NCBI GenBank assembly: GCA_009869945.1
Contig: WIXG01000431.1
Span: forward strand, 1-57,007
DNA length: 57,007 bases
Origin: Mesaphorura yosii
Taxonomy: Eukaryota; Arthropoda; Collembola; Poduromorpha; Tullbergiidae
Direction: 5' to 3'
Shown piece by piece: positions 12,401 to 25,300 of the stretch; positions within the stretch are counted from its first letter, which is position 1, and each line of letters opens with the position of its first letter. Below the pieces are notes generated by a model. It did no database searches and was not told the origin of the DNA. It saw only the letters and a program-made list of their open reading frames with translations. The position numbers were made by a program, and so were the translations under genes.

Positions 12401-14892
12401 TATGAGACTTTAAAACAACAGCAACGCGCATGAGACTGAGTAACTGCTAACTGGCAAGACTACATACGAATACGTACGCTACCAAAGCACAGCGTACATG
12501 ATTTTTAAGGAAAACCCAAACCCAATTCGAATTCTGATGTTGCTCAGTGTTGGATTCGGCAATCAGGCAGAAGCAATCGAACAAGAAGAATGTTGTTTGT
12601 GTCTAATCACGGGATTAACTAACTGCTTTGTGCTACGACCCGGCCGTTAACTGGTTGTTCTGGTTTTCTTATGTAACACACACACAATATAGCGTAATTG
12701 TAGTTTGCAAAGTGATCGCGGTCGTGGCCGTCGCAGGCCGTAAATAATTTGTCGGTTGAACCCAATTGAACTTGTACCTCACCTCAAGCATGCATGAAAA
12801 GCAATAAGGTAGTAATTAACTACAAAGTTGGCGAGTGGCAAGGACGCGGACGCTGCTGGACTTAATTACAATTGACAGGCCTTTCCCTGCTGCCGACGCT
12901 GACTTTGCTGCTGTTGAAGAACAACAGCTTGACATTTGACTCACTGCTTTTGCTTTGCTCTGTTGTGTGGCAATTTAATTTATTTAATCCATCGGGAGCA
13001 AAGTGCACGCTCACCCTGCCTCATGGAAATCGTCTGCTCTGCGCAGTCAAGTGAAGATGAGGGCGAGGATTTTCCATGCACGCGGCACGACACGGCACGG
13101 ATTTTGCATCATCTTTGCCGTTTGTCATTCGACATCGACATTCGACCTCACTTGAATTGACTTGGCTTGACACTGATCTCTTTCCTTATACGAGTACAAG
13201 CCTATCGCTTAGATTATAGAGCATAGACTATACTGATATAGTTATTTATATGGAGATCATGTGTTGACATTCAGGTACATCCCAGCAGGGCAGGCACACA
13301 GTGGCACTGATCTCGGACGACTCGGGTGCGTGGATGCAGCTGCTATTGGGTCTTCCGTTTGGTTTTGGCAGACGAAATCTGGATTTTCTGGATTGGACTG
13401 GCGTGAGTCATTCGGAGCAGGAAATCTGGTACTCAAAGTCATAAATGATAAATGGCAATGTCAAGCCCTGAGCACATGCATTGGTTTTGCATGGAAATAA
13501 ACGACCAGACGATGACGACGGACATGGATGTGTTTTCGTCATAATTCGTAATTGCAAAATATTCCCAATGACGAGGACCACGAGGACGATGCAGAAAGGA
13601 AAAGCCACGCATTCACACACACGCAGGAGCACGTTGAGTCAATAGTGGATAGATTAAGGCGTCAAGGCGTCAGGCGTCACGGTGTCAAAAGGCTGGGCAA
13701 TGTCTCAGTTTCAAAAGGTAGCAGCAACCAGCAGGTAATTATTCTGATACTTGTTAACCTGGATTGGATTTGGATATGGATCCAACTGAATACTGAACGG
13801 GTTAAAATGTTAAAAAGGCTGGACAAGATTAAGCCCTATTAAAAAAAAGCCACCGACCGACCGACTACAACAAATACGAGAGACAAGAAAGGAAGCTGCG
13901 CCGTGCCGTTGTTTACGACACGGCACGACACGACGACCTGGAGGGACGAAAAATAGGATTAAGGTGTGAATGAGGCGACGAGACGACGGAGAGTCATAAT
14001 TTAATCAGACGAAGGCAGGGCAGAGATAGACTTTGGACTTGTCAATCAACGGCTGGCTGGCTGGCTTCAGACAAACTCCGAATTCGGAGGCTCGACCATA
14101 GACGAAGACGAGGACGAATTGAGGTTAATCGTGCATTCGTACTACGTATCGTACAGCGGCAAAACCTGTAAAAGAGCTGGAAAAGGAAAATGTAAATGAA
14201 TGACTCTTCTGCACTCTTCTCGCCGGATTACGGAATCCACGGATTTAGAAGCAGAAAATGTGTTTTTAATGTATTTTCCAAAGATAAGCGTGAAAGTGCT
14301 GTGCTACTGCTCTCCTGCTCTGTCGTTGATTGAGGGCCGGCCTGAAACAAAAACAAGACGCAAGACGCTCATGATGCTGATGCTGACGAACAACAACAAG
14401 CACGAGATGCAGTTATTTTCGATGCTTAGCTTCTTCGATGGATGGACTGCCGGAGATGAGTTGCTCTGATTAACGTAGAATGCATCAGCAGCAGCAGCGT
14501 TGTCACTTAACTTCTTGCAAGGAGAACAACTTTTGTTTGTATCTTTGTATTTGTGCCTTTTGTCTTGACATTTGACTTGAGTTGAGCTGACGTTAATCGA
14601 TGATGATCGGCAGGCTTGAGTGCATTCCATTCGCATTCCTGCGCCAGCGCCATCGCCAGCCTCTGCCCTGCTTCTGCACTTAATCCTAATCTCCGTCTCC
14701 AGAAGCGAGGCGAGTTGTGAGTCAAGTAGCCTGAATTTTCCCACACACACGCAAAACACACGGCCCATTTTCGTCGGAATTGAAATGAAAGTGACGCCTG
14801 GACCCATGCGGCTTCGTCGGCGCCGTGGCGGTGACCGTCTTCACTTTACTGTACACCTCGCTTGTGTGTTGGTATTCGTGTCGTGGTCCGTG

Positions 14893-14907
14893 TTTTTTTT
14901 TTTTTTT
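14893..14907. repeat. Poly(T) tract, 15 nt
   Basis: A homopolymer run of 15 T in the gene-free interval. There is no flanking duplication or retroelement body that I can see, so it is simply a length-variable homopolymer. Confidence 0.8.
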
Positions 14908-16221
14908 GCAAATGGCAAATGCAAATTTGCATAATTCGATGGACGTCGGCCACGGCGGACGCTGCCTGGCTTGCCTTAGCCATAACAAAAACAAAGGGCG
15001 TGAAGTGGAGAGGCTGTTGAGCAATTTATTAATGCGTTTGACGTTCTTGTACGGTACCCGCTGATGGTCTTTTGGTCTTGGACCGAGTCCAACGCCTAAT
15101 CGTACTGATCGCTTGACGTTGGCGCTGGCGCTTTGCTTAGCTGTGGCTGCTTTTTTCTGTCTGTGACTGTGGGTCTGGCGAATCGCGAGTCGTGACCGTG
15201 TTAATTTATGAAGGCGATGAAATTTGCAACAACGCGAAAACAAGAAACACGTCGAGTATTTTTGCAACCCGCACAACGGCAACCGCAAACGATGATTGGA
15301 GAATCGCGAATTTATTATCTGATCTGGCGCGGATGCTGATCTGCAACAGACAAATAAACAGCCGACACCTCATTTCGTTCGTTTTCGTCATCTCTCAGTC
15401 CATTTCCGTGCCGGTTTCGGTTTTCGCAATGTAATTCATTGAACTCAGCCTTCCCAGGTCCCAAAACTGAAACGCAGCTTACCTGGACTTTGGGCCACAA
15501 ATCTGCGAATTGCGATTTGCGTCGAAGTCGAAGGATTCACGACGACGACTTTCTTGGAAAACCCTCGCCAGCTGATTTGTATTCATTTCGTCTTTCGTGA
15601 ATTCCGCCGCTGCTGCTACCTTGCTGCCTGGGTTGTCTTGGGCTTGGACTTGGCTGTGGTTAAGTTAATTATTTCATGACGCTGACGCCTGATTGCCGCC
15701 GCTGTCGCTGCTGCTGCAGTTGCCAACTTTTATGAATTATGTTCGCTTCACTTCACCAATCAAATCACGGATGACCTTGCCACGACCCGGCCAACTTAAT
15801 TATAAAGGAGCCGAGAGTCGAGCTCGATTACATTTTAATTATCGAGAAACAATAACCAACACACTACCTTAGCTGCTTAACTCATGCGGCACCTGAACGC
15901 ATTGTTGGACGTGAACGCTGATGCACAGCAGGAGGTCAGGTGGTCAAGCGAGCAAAGCAAGCGGACACGACAACGACACGGACACCGTAAATCGTAAATC
16001 GTACAGTAACGAACTGGCAACTTTGCAACGGATCAATTTTCAAATCAGAGATCACTTGCCAAGCCAGCACTTGGCTAACGCTTTTTTGCGTGTCCAACAG
16101 TCGCGGCCACGACGGCAGCAAAAAAATATGTAAAACAACTCGAGTCGTGACGTGTCGAGTTGATTAATGTTGCGACGCACAAAATTGAATTAATTACGAC
16201 TACTGACTAGCTATTAACTAT

Positions 16222-16227
16222 TTTATT
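16222..16227 (-). terminator. Candidate poly(A) signal of Vps13
   Basis: AATAAA on the minus strand about 145 nt downstream of the Vps13 stop codon, the best-placed canonical hexamer found. Confidence 0.45.
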
Positions 16228-16370
16228 TACGTTTATGTCCAAGTGGTCCAAGTTCAAGAACAAGAACGAGTACGACTAGAATTTGGTGCCATACAGCACA
16301 TAAACATAAATGTAAATGATGTTAAATGGTGCTTTGGTTCGAATGCTGTTTAATTTTCCCACCGGGCATT

Positions 16371-19300
16371 TCAAAACAGACGGAATCCACCTTTGCCGCC
16401 GGCAGGCGGAGGTGCCCCGAATAATCCCAGGCCCCCTTGGCGATGAGGTTGAGTCTGACCAAACTCACTAAACTGACTAAACTGTCCATGCCCAGGTCTA
16501 CTTCCTTGCTGAGTTTGCTGTGCATGCGCCGCCGCCTGCGCCTGCGCCATAGCCATGGCAACATAAGGCGTGATGGCCACCCCGACTCGGAGCTCCCTCG
16601 GCGCCCGCATCCTCGAGGCCATCGCGCTCCCGCCATCCGCCGACTTGTTGATGCCCTTCGCCGTGTCGTCCAACGCATGCGAGACGCCTCCAAAAAGTCC
16701 TCCAAGCAACGGTACATGCAGGGCGTCAGTGATGTGGCCCACTTCGCCCAGCAGCCCTCCTGCAGTGTTCACGAGCCCCCCAAGCGTATGACCAACGAGC
16801 GCCACGGAACTGCCTAGCATCGCCCCAATCAGGTTGTGGTAGACGGCGTTCATGCCCTGCTCTTTGTAGTGCGCCGTGAGGTCCGCGATCAACTCGGGCA
16901 TCGTCGCCCGGTGCGCGACGTAGTGCTTCCCCGCCAAATCCACGTTCACGTTGCTGACCCCGACTCGGAACGACCCAATCATGCCCAGCATCGCTCCCAC
17001 CGCGGCGGAGCCGCTCAGACGCTCACGTAGTGAGTCGATGCCCGCCATCGAGAAGGAGACGTTGATTTTCGTGTTGCCGATGCTCAAGTCCCTAAAGTAG
17101 TGCACTGGCTCCCTTTCGCCTGCAGGCTTCTTGCTGTCCTTGTCTTCTCTGCCGGCGCTGACCGCCCCCGCTAGAAGAGTCTGCGCATTGTAAAACTCTG
17201 AGACACTCTGCAGGGCGGCGCTGTAGTCCATTTCGGCCGCGGCCGAGGCCTCCGCATGCGCGCCAGGCGTGAAGAGCTCCATGACGTTGCCGACGAGCGC
17301 CATGTCGCCTTCCAGCCGAACTTCCTGCAGGTCCACCGAGCCAGAAATGAATTTCACGGCCGACTTGGGCGTGGCGCGCGCCACGCTCGCGTGCAGGCTC
17401 AAGAAAGGGTGCTGTGAGCCCGCGCCGCCTGGGCGAGTTTGCACGAGGATGACGGGGTACGTCGCTTCGCGGTCCATATTGTCGAGTCGCAAATCGTGGA
17501 CGTTCACCGTCGCCGCGAATCCGAGCGGGTACGCGGCATAAGCGCCGCTTAGCCCCGTCACGCGGCCGTACAGCACGTCGCGAGGCGCGATGTTGTCCAC
17601 GAGCGAGAGGCTGAGGGCGCCGAGTGAAAAGTTGACCTGCATCGTCGCGGCGGCTTCGCGAGTCTTCTTCGCGTGCTCGAGCGCCGGGAAGGTGGAGGTT
17701 GCGTCCGTGAAAAAAAGGACGCGCTGGAGGCCTTCAGTGAAAGAGAAGCAGACGCACGGGCGGCCGTCGGGCGCTGTGAACTCTGTCGATGTCGTTCGGG
17801 AACCGACGCCCGTGTCACCGCTCGCATCCATGCTCGCGTCGACCCTGAATTCCTGCCCCGGCCCGAAACCCGCGTCAGCAATGCGCCAATTCATCGCCCT
17901 GCCCTCATTCGCAAGCAGTGGATTCTTCCACGCGTGGCAGAGCCTCGATTTTGCGTCCAGCGTCTTTCGTTCGGGTGGGCCGATAGCGTACTGCCCGAGC
18001 GGGTCGTCCTCCCACAGCTCGAACCGCACGCCGTCCAGGTCGTTGACGAAAAGGAGTGGGATCTCGGCCGCGTTGAACTCGTGGATCTGAATTACAGTCT
18101 TCGTGTCCTGCGCCTGCGAGCTGACGCTCACGCCCAGCCCGCCGTAGCGGCTTCCTCCGTCCGAGAAGGGTAAGAAGAACTGGTCTCCAGCGCGCTCCTG
18201 AATGGGCACCGTCGCAGTGTACTCCTCTGTCCCGCCCACGGCGAGGACCGGCAGCAGCTTGTCGGCCGCCGTATGTGGCCAGAATGGAATCGTGGACGCG
18301 GCGGGGATGTCGAATTTCCCGCCCGCATTCGCGTCGAGCCAAGTGACGGGGAAGCGACACGCATTGGTGATTGTATAGCGAGGAGAAATTGTGACGACCT
18401 TCGTCGCCGTGTTTCCACCGCCAGCAAGCTCGACGCTGACGGAAAATTCGTACGGATGCGCTCCTCCTCTAGCTGCCGCCTTCGGGCACACGGCGAGAAC
18501 GGAGGCCCCGACGGTGTCAACGGCCACCGCCTGCGACCAGCCGCCGTTCTGCACGTTGATGCAGAGCCGTGTCGGGTTCGTCTGCCCCTTCTGCTGCTGC
18601 TCCGGCGTTGGTGGAGGAGGCGGCGGACTATCGCTGAGGAACATGCACGGGCTCTCGTCAGAGGCGGGGTCCGCCAGTACAAATTTCCCGGCTGGGTTGC
18701 AGTAGACGAGGTCAAGGGTCGTGTAGTTCATGATCCAGTACGCAGCGTGGAGGCTGAGCGTCAGCTCGCCAGCTGCGAGAATCCGCTCGAATCCAAAGTA
18801 GAGCTGCGTCGGCTTGTGGCCGTACGCCGTCGTCGCTCCGGGTGGTGGTCGCTGCGAAAACACGCAGTTGCCCTGCGCCGGTGCGGCGGGGTCGTCGGTC
18901 AGGTTGAAGGCCGTCGTCCATGTTTGCCCCTGGTAGCCTTCCAGCACTGCAGTGAACGCGTACACTTGGTGGGACCCGGCAGCGGAGCTGGCATGTCGTC
19001 CGATGGGCGCGGAAGCCGCCACCGCTGTGATCGGAACCTGGCGCCCCGTCGCCACACTGAATTGCGACCTGGCTGGCGTTACGATTTTGATGGGCATCGG
19101 GAGCAGATTCCTGAAGAAGAACGGGGTCCTCAACTGGATTTTGATGTTCTTTCCAGGTAGAACCTGGTCACTGTTTCCGTTAACAGATGACAAGGCCGTC
19201 CCTACCACGTTGAATGTCAGCGTTTCTCCGGCGCCCGGACCGCCTTCGGGGCCGACAGTCTGCTGCATAGTCACCTCCTTCTTCCCGTGCTGAAGTTCCG

Positions 19301-22300
19301 TCCAGTTGTAGCACTGCGGACTGAATCCGAAACCTCGCGGTTTAAACTGCAGCCCGATCGTCCGTTCGTAGATGGCGTTGAACGGGAGGCTGACCGAGCC
19401 TCCTCGCGCCTCCGCCATACCGGCGGGGAACACTCTCCCAGGCGCAAACATGGAGTACACTTCGACAGCGACGGGAAGCTCGTTGACGACCTGCACGAGG
19501 CTGTGCACAGTCACGTGCGTGCTGTAATCCTGCGAGATGGCGATATCCACGACCACACCTACCGGTGCACCAGTCGAGCTCGCGAGAGGTGTGGCGTAGT
19601 AGCGGGAATGCGCGTTCGAGACGAGCACCGGGCTCTGGAATTTGTATTGCGGGATGGTAATGACCATTTCGTGCTTCAGGGCGTCGCCCTCGGATTTGAG
19701 CCCGAACTGCACGGTCTGGCCTTGCCCGACAGGGATGTCGCCAGGTGGCGCTTGTTCGCCGTTGACAAAGTACAGGAACGCCGTGTTGTCAACGTTTACG
19801 GTCAAATCGGCGCCGCTCTCGTTGCGGAGCGCGTAAGGTGCCGATTGGAGGTGTGCCTCTGCCGAACCCGGCGAATCGGGTGTGGCTCTTGCGGACGCAG
19901 CTGTGGAGAAGGCGGCGACAGCGGCCTGGACGATCTCAATCGCAGATTTGGAGACCATCAAATCCAGTGTTTTCTGCAAAGGCGTGCGCAAAAAATTGTG
20001 CGTAAGAACAAAGAAATCGTTAAGGACGAGATGACGTCATAAAAGTAGAACCGCGCAAGTTTTGAAAATTTGAATCCTTACGTCGGATGTAACGTTGATT
20101 GTCATCTTTCCAGGGTCGGAATCCGATTCGGCTGCCTTACGCACCTGTGAGCAGTTAATTCGAGTTTATCAGTGACTGGCATGAACGTAAATCAGTTAAC
20201 TGATAACCCGTGACCGGAATTACCGATTCTGAAGTGACTTACATCCAATTTTAGTTCCCACGGCGTATATCCTCCACCTGGACCTCCTCCCACACCCGTG
20301 ACCCCTGTTGGCTCGATCAAGTATTCCATCGCTCCCACGTAAGGATTGTTGTACCCAAGGGTCAGTTTCAGGGCTCCGACGACGTGAAGTTGACTGCTCC
20401 AATCAATCACACTCGCCTCGATGTTCGTGTCCAGGAACAGCAACGGAGTTGTCATCGCCCCAACGCCTGACTCCAACGTGAAGAAGATTCTTCCCGTGCG
20501 AAGCTTGACTGATTCGATTGGTCGATCAGGTGGACTGCCCAGGTTGAAGGCTCCGAATGGTTTGAAGCCCGAATCCGTCGCTGTCGCTCTCTCCGAATCC
20601 TTCAAGAACCAGTATTTGGAAGCATCCAGTGGTTTATTTCTCCATGCATCCGAATGGTCCTCCAGATCGTCGCCCTGCTGCTGGCTGCTCTTTATCGCGT
20701 CCATGAACTCGGCTATGATCTTCGACATGAGATGGAGTGTACCAGCGCTAAAGTGAACTGTTATGTCTGAAGTGGATGCGTCAACGATCGTCTTCACGCC
20801 AGGCTCCAGCTCCAAACTCGCATCAATGCTCATCGGTCGCAGGATTTCACCGATGCGCTTAATCGGAGCCTGCAGGTCGAAACGGGATGTGAAGGAGCTG
20901 AATCTGAGTGATGCGGTGCCCCGACTGGCTCCGGAGTGCGTGGCGACATTGACGAACCCAGAAGCCTAGAATTAAGATCGAAATGAGCCGGTGATCAGTC
21001 GCCAGCTAGAAAGAAGTTTCGTGTATATGCCTTACTGTAAAGAGAACAGCGTTCGTGTCGCTTGATCGTGGATTTTCCAGCACAACGATCGTGATTTCGC
21101 CCAAGGCCACATCGGCATTGATGAGCGGGGCGTTGGCTGAAGCTGCAGCTGCAGCGGCGGTGGCAGCATTTAGTCCGGACACGGGCCCAGACTCAAGTTG
21201 GACGTCTAGCACAGGAAAATGAATGTAAAGACCGAAGACCACGATTTTCGTTGTCTCAACTTACCACCCGAGTGTTCTTCGTCGACCGGCGCCGCCTTTT
21301 TCTTTCCATCGTCCATTTTGGGCAGTCGATCCACGATCGACACGGCGTATCGCGCCACGGCGTTGATAAAGTCCATATTCAGCACGAGTTTGAGACTTCT
21401 GGTGCGAAGTGTGACAGAAAAGATCTGCGCTCCACTCGTCACGTCCTTCTCCATGCGGAAACCTATGCTGATCACCTGCTCCAGCCCCGCGTCCACGTCC
21501 GGGTCGGTGACGATGAGCTGGCGGAGCGACTGCAGGGCTTCGGGTCGATTGTCCTCCAGTGCGGCATCATTGAGTCCCAATTTGGCGTCGAGCAGCCCGT
21601 CGGTGTAGTAATGGCCGCTGGCGGACAGGTTCGCGATGTACACACCACCAAGGGCGTGACTCGCGTCACGCGGTACGACGCCGGCTCGTCCCGTAAGTGG
21701 ATTGGTGCCCTTGTACAGGAAAACTCCGATTTTTTGGATGACCAACGAGAAATCAGCGATTTCCGGATTTTCTGAAACTGCAACTGCGCTTCTGAGCTGC
21801 AGGCTCGAAACTGGTCCGATAGCCTGAACTTCGCCGGCCTTCGCTTGGATCGTCTCCTCCGCCTTGCTTGGCCCGCCATCGCCTTCGCCGTTGCCTTTCC
21901 CCGTAACGTATTTCAGCACGTCAAAGACGCAGGACGCCATGAAAATGGCGTCATCATCGGACACGGTGACTTCGGCCCTGGGCAGGATCGCTGCGACACG
22001 GAACATGGGCGCCCTCTTGAACCAGGATCGGGAAAGGTTTCGCACCAGCGTCACGTGCACTTCGAGCGGCTCCAGCAACGCCGACTCGGCCACGGGAGGA
22101 CGACCACGCCCAGCATCAGAGTCCAGCAATGCCCGCACGAGCTTCACTCCACTTACGTCCAGCGCCAGATTGTCGAACACGGCGATGCCCGGCGGCGCGC
22201 CATCTTGCGCGCCCGGTGCTTGCGTGTGCAGCGAATTTTTAACCGCGATGTTCCCGAAATAGTAGTACAACACCTCGAGGGAGCCGTCGCTCTTGGCGAG

Positions 22301-25300
22301 CACGACCTCCGGCGACTGCAAGTTGAAGTCCACGCTGAATTTTACATCTGTCTCGTACAAGTCTTTGCCCACCGCCGCGGCGGCCTCGCCTGCAGCCGAC
22401 GCAGCTTCACTCCCGTAACTCGCGGCTGCTGACAGCGCCGCCTGGAAGTTGGTCGCGAAATTCTTGACCGCCGCGAGGTAAGAGCCGAGCACGACGAGTT
22501 TTGGGCCGCCGATGGCAAGCATGATCTCGTACTGCGGCTCCAGAGCGGACTCGTTCGTGACGACCGCCTTTTTGTCTAGTTTGTGGATCACAACTTGACC
22601 CGCGATGAGTTTCGAGCCTTCAGCGACGGTCAGAATCTGAAATCCATGCGTTTCTAGTATGGTATCTTCATTTCAGTAACATTCAGGAAAATTACCCGTA
22701 AATTAGTAACTTACCTTCGGAAAGAGACTCCCAACCTCCAGATTGAGCACTTCCAGATTATTCAGCTCCAAAGTCATCTTGCTGGTCTTCGCCTTGTCTT
22801 CGAATCCGACCTCGCAGTCGAGGATGCTCAACTGCGTGATTTGAGCCTTGGCGCTCGTGAGCTTGACGCTGATACGCGAGAGGGTCACCCTCGCTTTGAG
22901 CAGCACGTCGTCCGAATTGTCTGAGAATTTGCGGGTGAGGCGTCGGAATCGGTCGAGTTCACCAACCGACGGCTTTTCCGCTGCTACTGCTTCAGGCATG
23001 GGCGTGGGCGCAGGCGCAAGCGCCGCCTTTGGCGTGATGCTGTCCAGTTCCTTCTTCAGCCCAAACAGAATCGAGAGAATGGCCTGGATAGAGTCCTGAT
23101 GTAGAATCAAGTCGACGGAGCGAATGTCGAGCTCCACTTTCTGCTTCACGGGCCCGGCGAGCGCTTTCGGGGTTGCCCCCGTCACAGAGAAGACGTGCGC
23201 GCTGATGAACGCTTCCTTCGCTTCGATTGGCGTATACAGCAAGTAAACAGGCCCCGAAATGCCGGGCACAGTAGCGCCGACGTATTCGGCGTGCATCCAG
23301 CCGATGCTCGCGTCAAGACTCATGCCGAAAGTTTTCATTTGTAGCCCAACTGCGAACGCGTGCAGGTTGTAAGCGAGGAGCGGCATCCGAACACCCGTGT
23401 GAGGGTCCTGCACGGCGATGGCCAGCTTGATTTCTTGCAGTGCCACGTTCACGACGAGGTCGGTGAACTGCGGCGCCTTTTCGGGGTCCACCGTCGACGG
23501 AGCCTCGGCAGCCGAGGCAACAGCCAACTCCAGCGCCTCGCTGTACGTCGCGTTCGGGTCTTCCGTCTCGTCCACGACGAGCGGCGTGGATTCGCCACCG
23601 CCTGCACCTGCGGTGGATTTAGGCTTTGGCAGCGGAAGCGTCAGCCCCAAATGCACGAGCCGCAGAAAGCGGCGGTCGACCACGTCCAGATTGATCGCCG
23701 GCATCGAGACTCCGACCTTCAGCTTCGGAAAACGGACGTCGTCGCCGAGGATGCACTGGAACACATCGACGGTGATCCGCTCCGTCGCCGCGATTGGTGT
23801 TGGACGCTGCGCCGCGTAAGTCGGATCGCGCGCGACGATGCGGGCGAGATCTTCCCCGCGCTGGGCGAGCAGGACTTCGAAATTTGACAGTTGGATCTCG
23901 AAATGGTTGAACAGTGCCGCCAGCACGTCTGCATTCAAGTCTGTAGCGGATTCCACTTTGGCCAGAGCCGCATCACTTGTGTCACGAGGCTTGGCTCGAA
24001 TTGTGAGCGTTCCGAGATTGCCAATCAGCGCATCGCCTGCGACGGTGCCGCCAAACGCGAGTCGTCCGCCCTCCGGCACGACGATCGTCGGCGCATTGAT
24101 TTTGATGTCGAGCTCGAGCGTCCCCGAGTTTTTGCCGAGGCTCGCCAGTTTCGAGCTTGAAGCCTGCGTGAATCCTGAAAACATGCTCTTCCCGCCTACG
24201 CGCTGGATTTTGGTCGGTGGGGGCGTGACGAATTCCAGAAGCTTCTGGAAGGTCGGTGCGTCGTACGTCAGTTGGCCCGGCTGGGATTCGTAGCTGATCC
24301 GCTGGTCGGCGGGCGAGTCGAGCGGGTGGGTCTCGAACGTGAGTGCGATGAAATTGACGGGGGCAGCACCGTCGGGCGCGATGGATTTGAAAATGTGTGG
24401 GGCGCCTCCCCCGACGCTGTCTTCGATCCCGGTGATGCTGATCGTCTTCATGGACGCCGTCGCTTTGAGCCCGCTTACGGCTGGGTGCGTTTCGAGCCTG
24501 AAATCCAAAAATGAACAACGCGATTTGATTTGATTGGCCGATCATGCTCTCTCTTAAGTTAACTTACGCGAGATCGAATCCATCCAGGGCGAAGCGCAAA
24601 ATCTCCAGCGGCCGTTCCTCATCCTTGTGTTTAACCAGTTTTCCTTGCACTCCTTTCAGTACAGCGCCTACAACAAATTCCTGGAAGTCTTTCGGGTATG
24701 CGACCGGAGCAGCATGCGCGTCGGGCGCCGAGGGGTCGTAGTCGATGAGCTCCACAAACTTCTTTCGGTCCGCCTCGGGCAAGTCCGCCACGGCCTTGTC
24801 CAGCTCCTCCTTCGTCACGGTCACGTCGCTGGAGCTGCTTCCCCAACCCCAGCCCCAGCCCGACTTGGCCTTCTCCTCGGCCTTCTTCTTCTCCAGCAGA
24901 TCCTGTCGAATCTTATTCTTTTCCTCCGTCTCGCGACGCGCGAGCAGCACGTTAAAATTGTCCAGCTGGTCTTCCAGATCCTGCACCTCCTTCAGCAGTT
25001 CTTCGTCCGGCTTCTCGGCGGCGGTCAGCTTGCGTAGGTACGCCTCTGCATACCTTTCCCGCAGCTGGCGATGGGCTTTGATGTGTGCCCACGTCCAGTT
25101 TTCCCGCTTTCGAGCCAAATCCTTGGCCACGATCGCGTAAGCCATGCGCCACCACGGCCGAGCGCTCCCATTGCCTTTCTTCCCCTTGCCCGTACCCGTG
25201 CCGCTGGGTACGATCGGGTTCGTGGGCCGATGTTCGAGGAATTTGCGACCTCGCCCGAGCTGGTCGACGGTGTCGAGCAGCGCCAGTGCGGCGTTGTACT

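Larger units (their letters stand above)
9439..16370. other. 6.9-kb gene-free region between cv-2 and Vps13
   Basis: Lies upstream of cv-2 and downstream of Vps13, both on the minus strand, so it should contain the cv-2 promoter and 5' UTR near its left edge and the Vps13 3' UTR at its right edge. Open frames of 100-190 codons exist (for example around 14.3-15.3 kb) but show biased, low-complexity translations and no domain. The sequence is cryptically simple, with recurring words such as CACGACACGGC (about 13080-13100 and 13915-13940) and GGCGTCA runs near 13660. No mobile element or RNA gene recognised. Confidence 0.6.

Noticed and set aside
14304..15288. Two minus-strand open frames of 167 and 188 codons in the gene-free region
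   Set aside because: Low-complexity composition, no domain and no splice context; they arise from simple-sequence DNA.
17590..20042. Long plus-strand open frames opposite Vps13 (up to 295 codons, for example 18273-19160)
   Set aside because: They are antisense shadows created by the GC-rich third positions of the VPS13 exon; translations are Arg-rich and domain-free.
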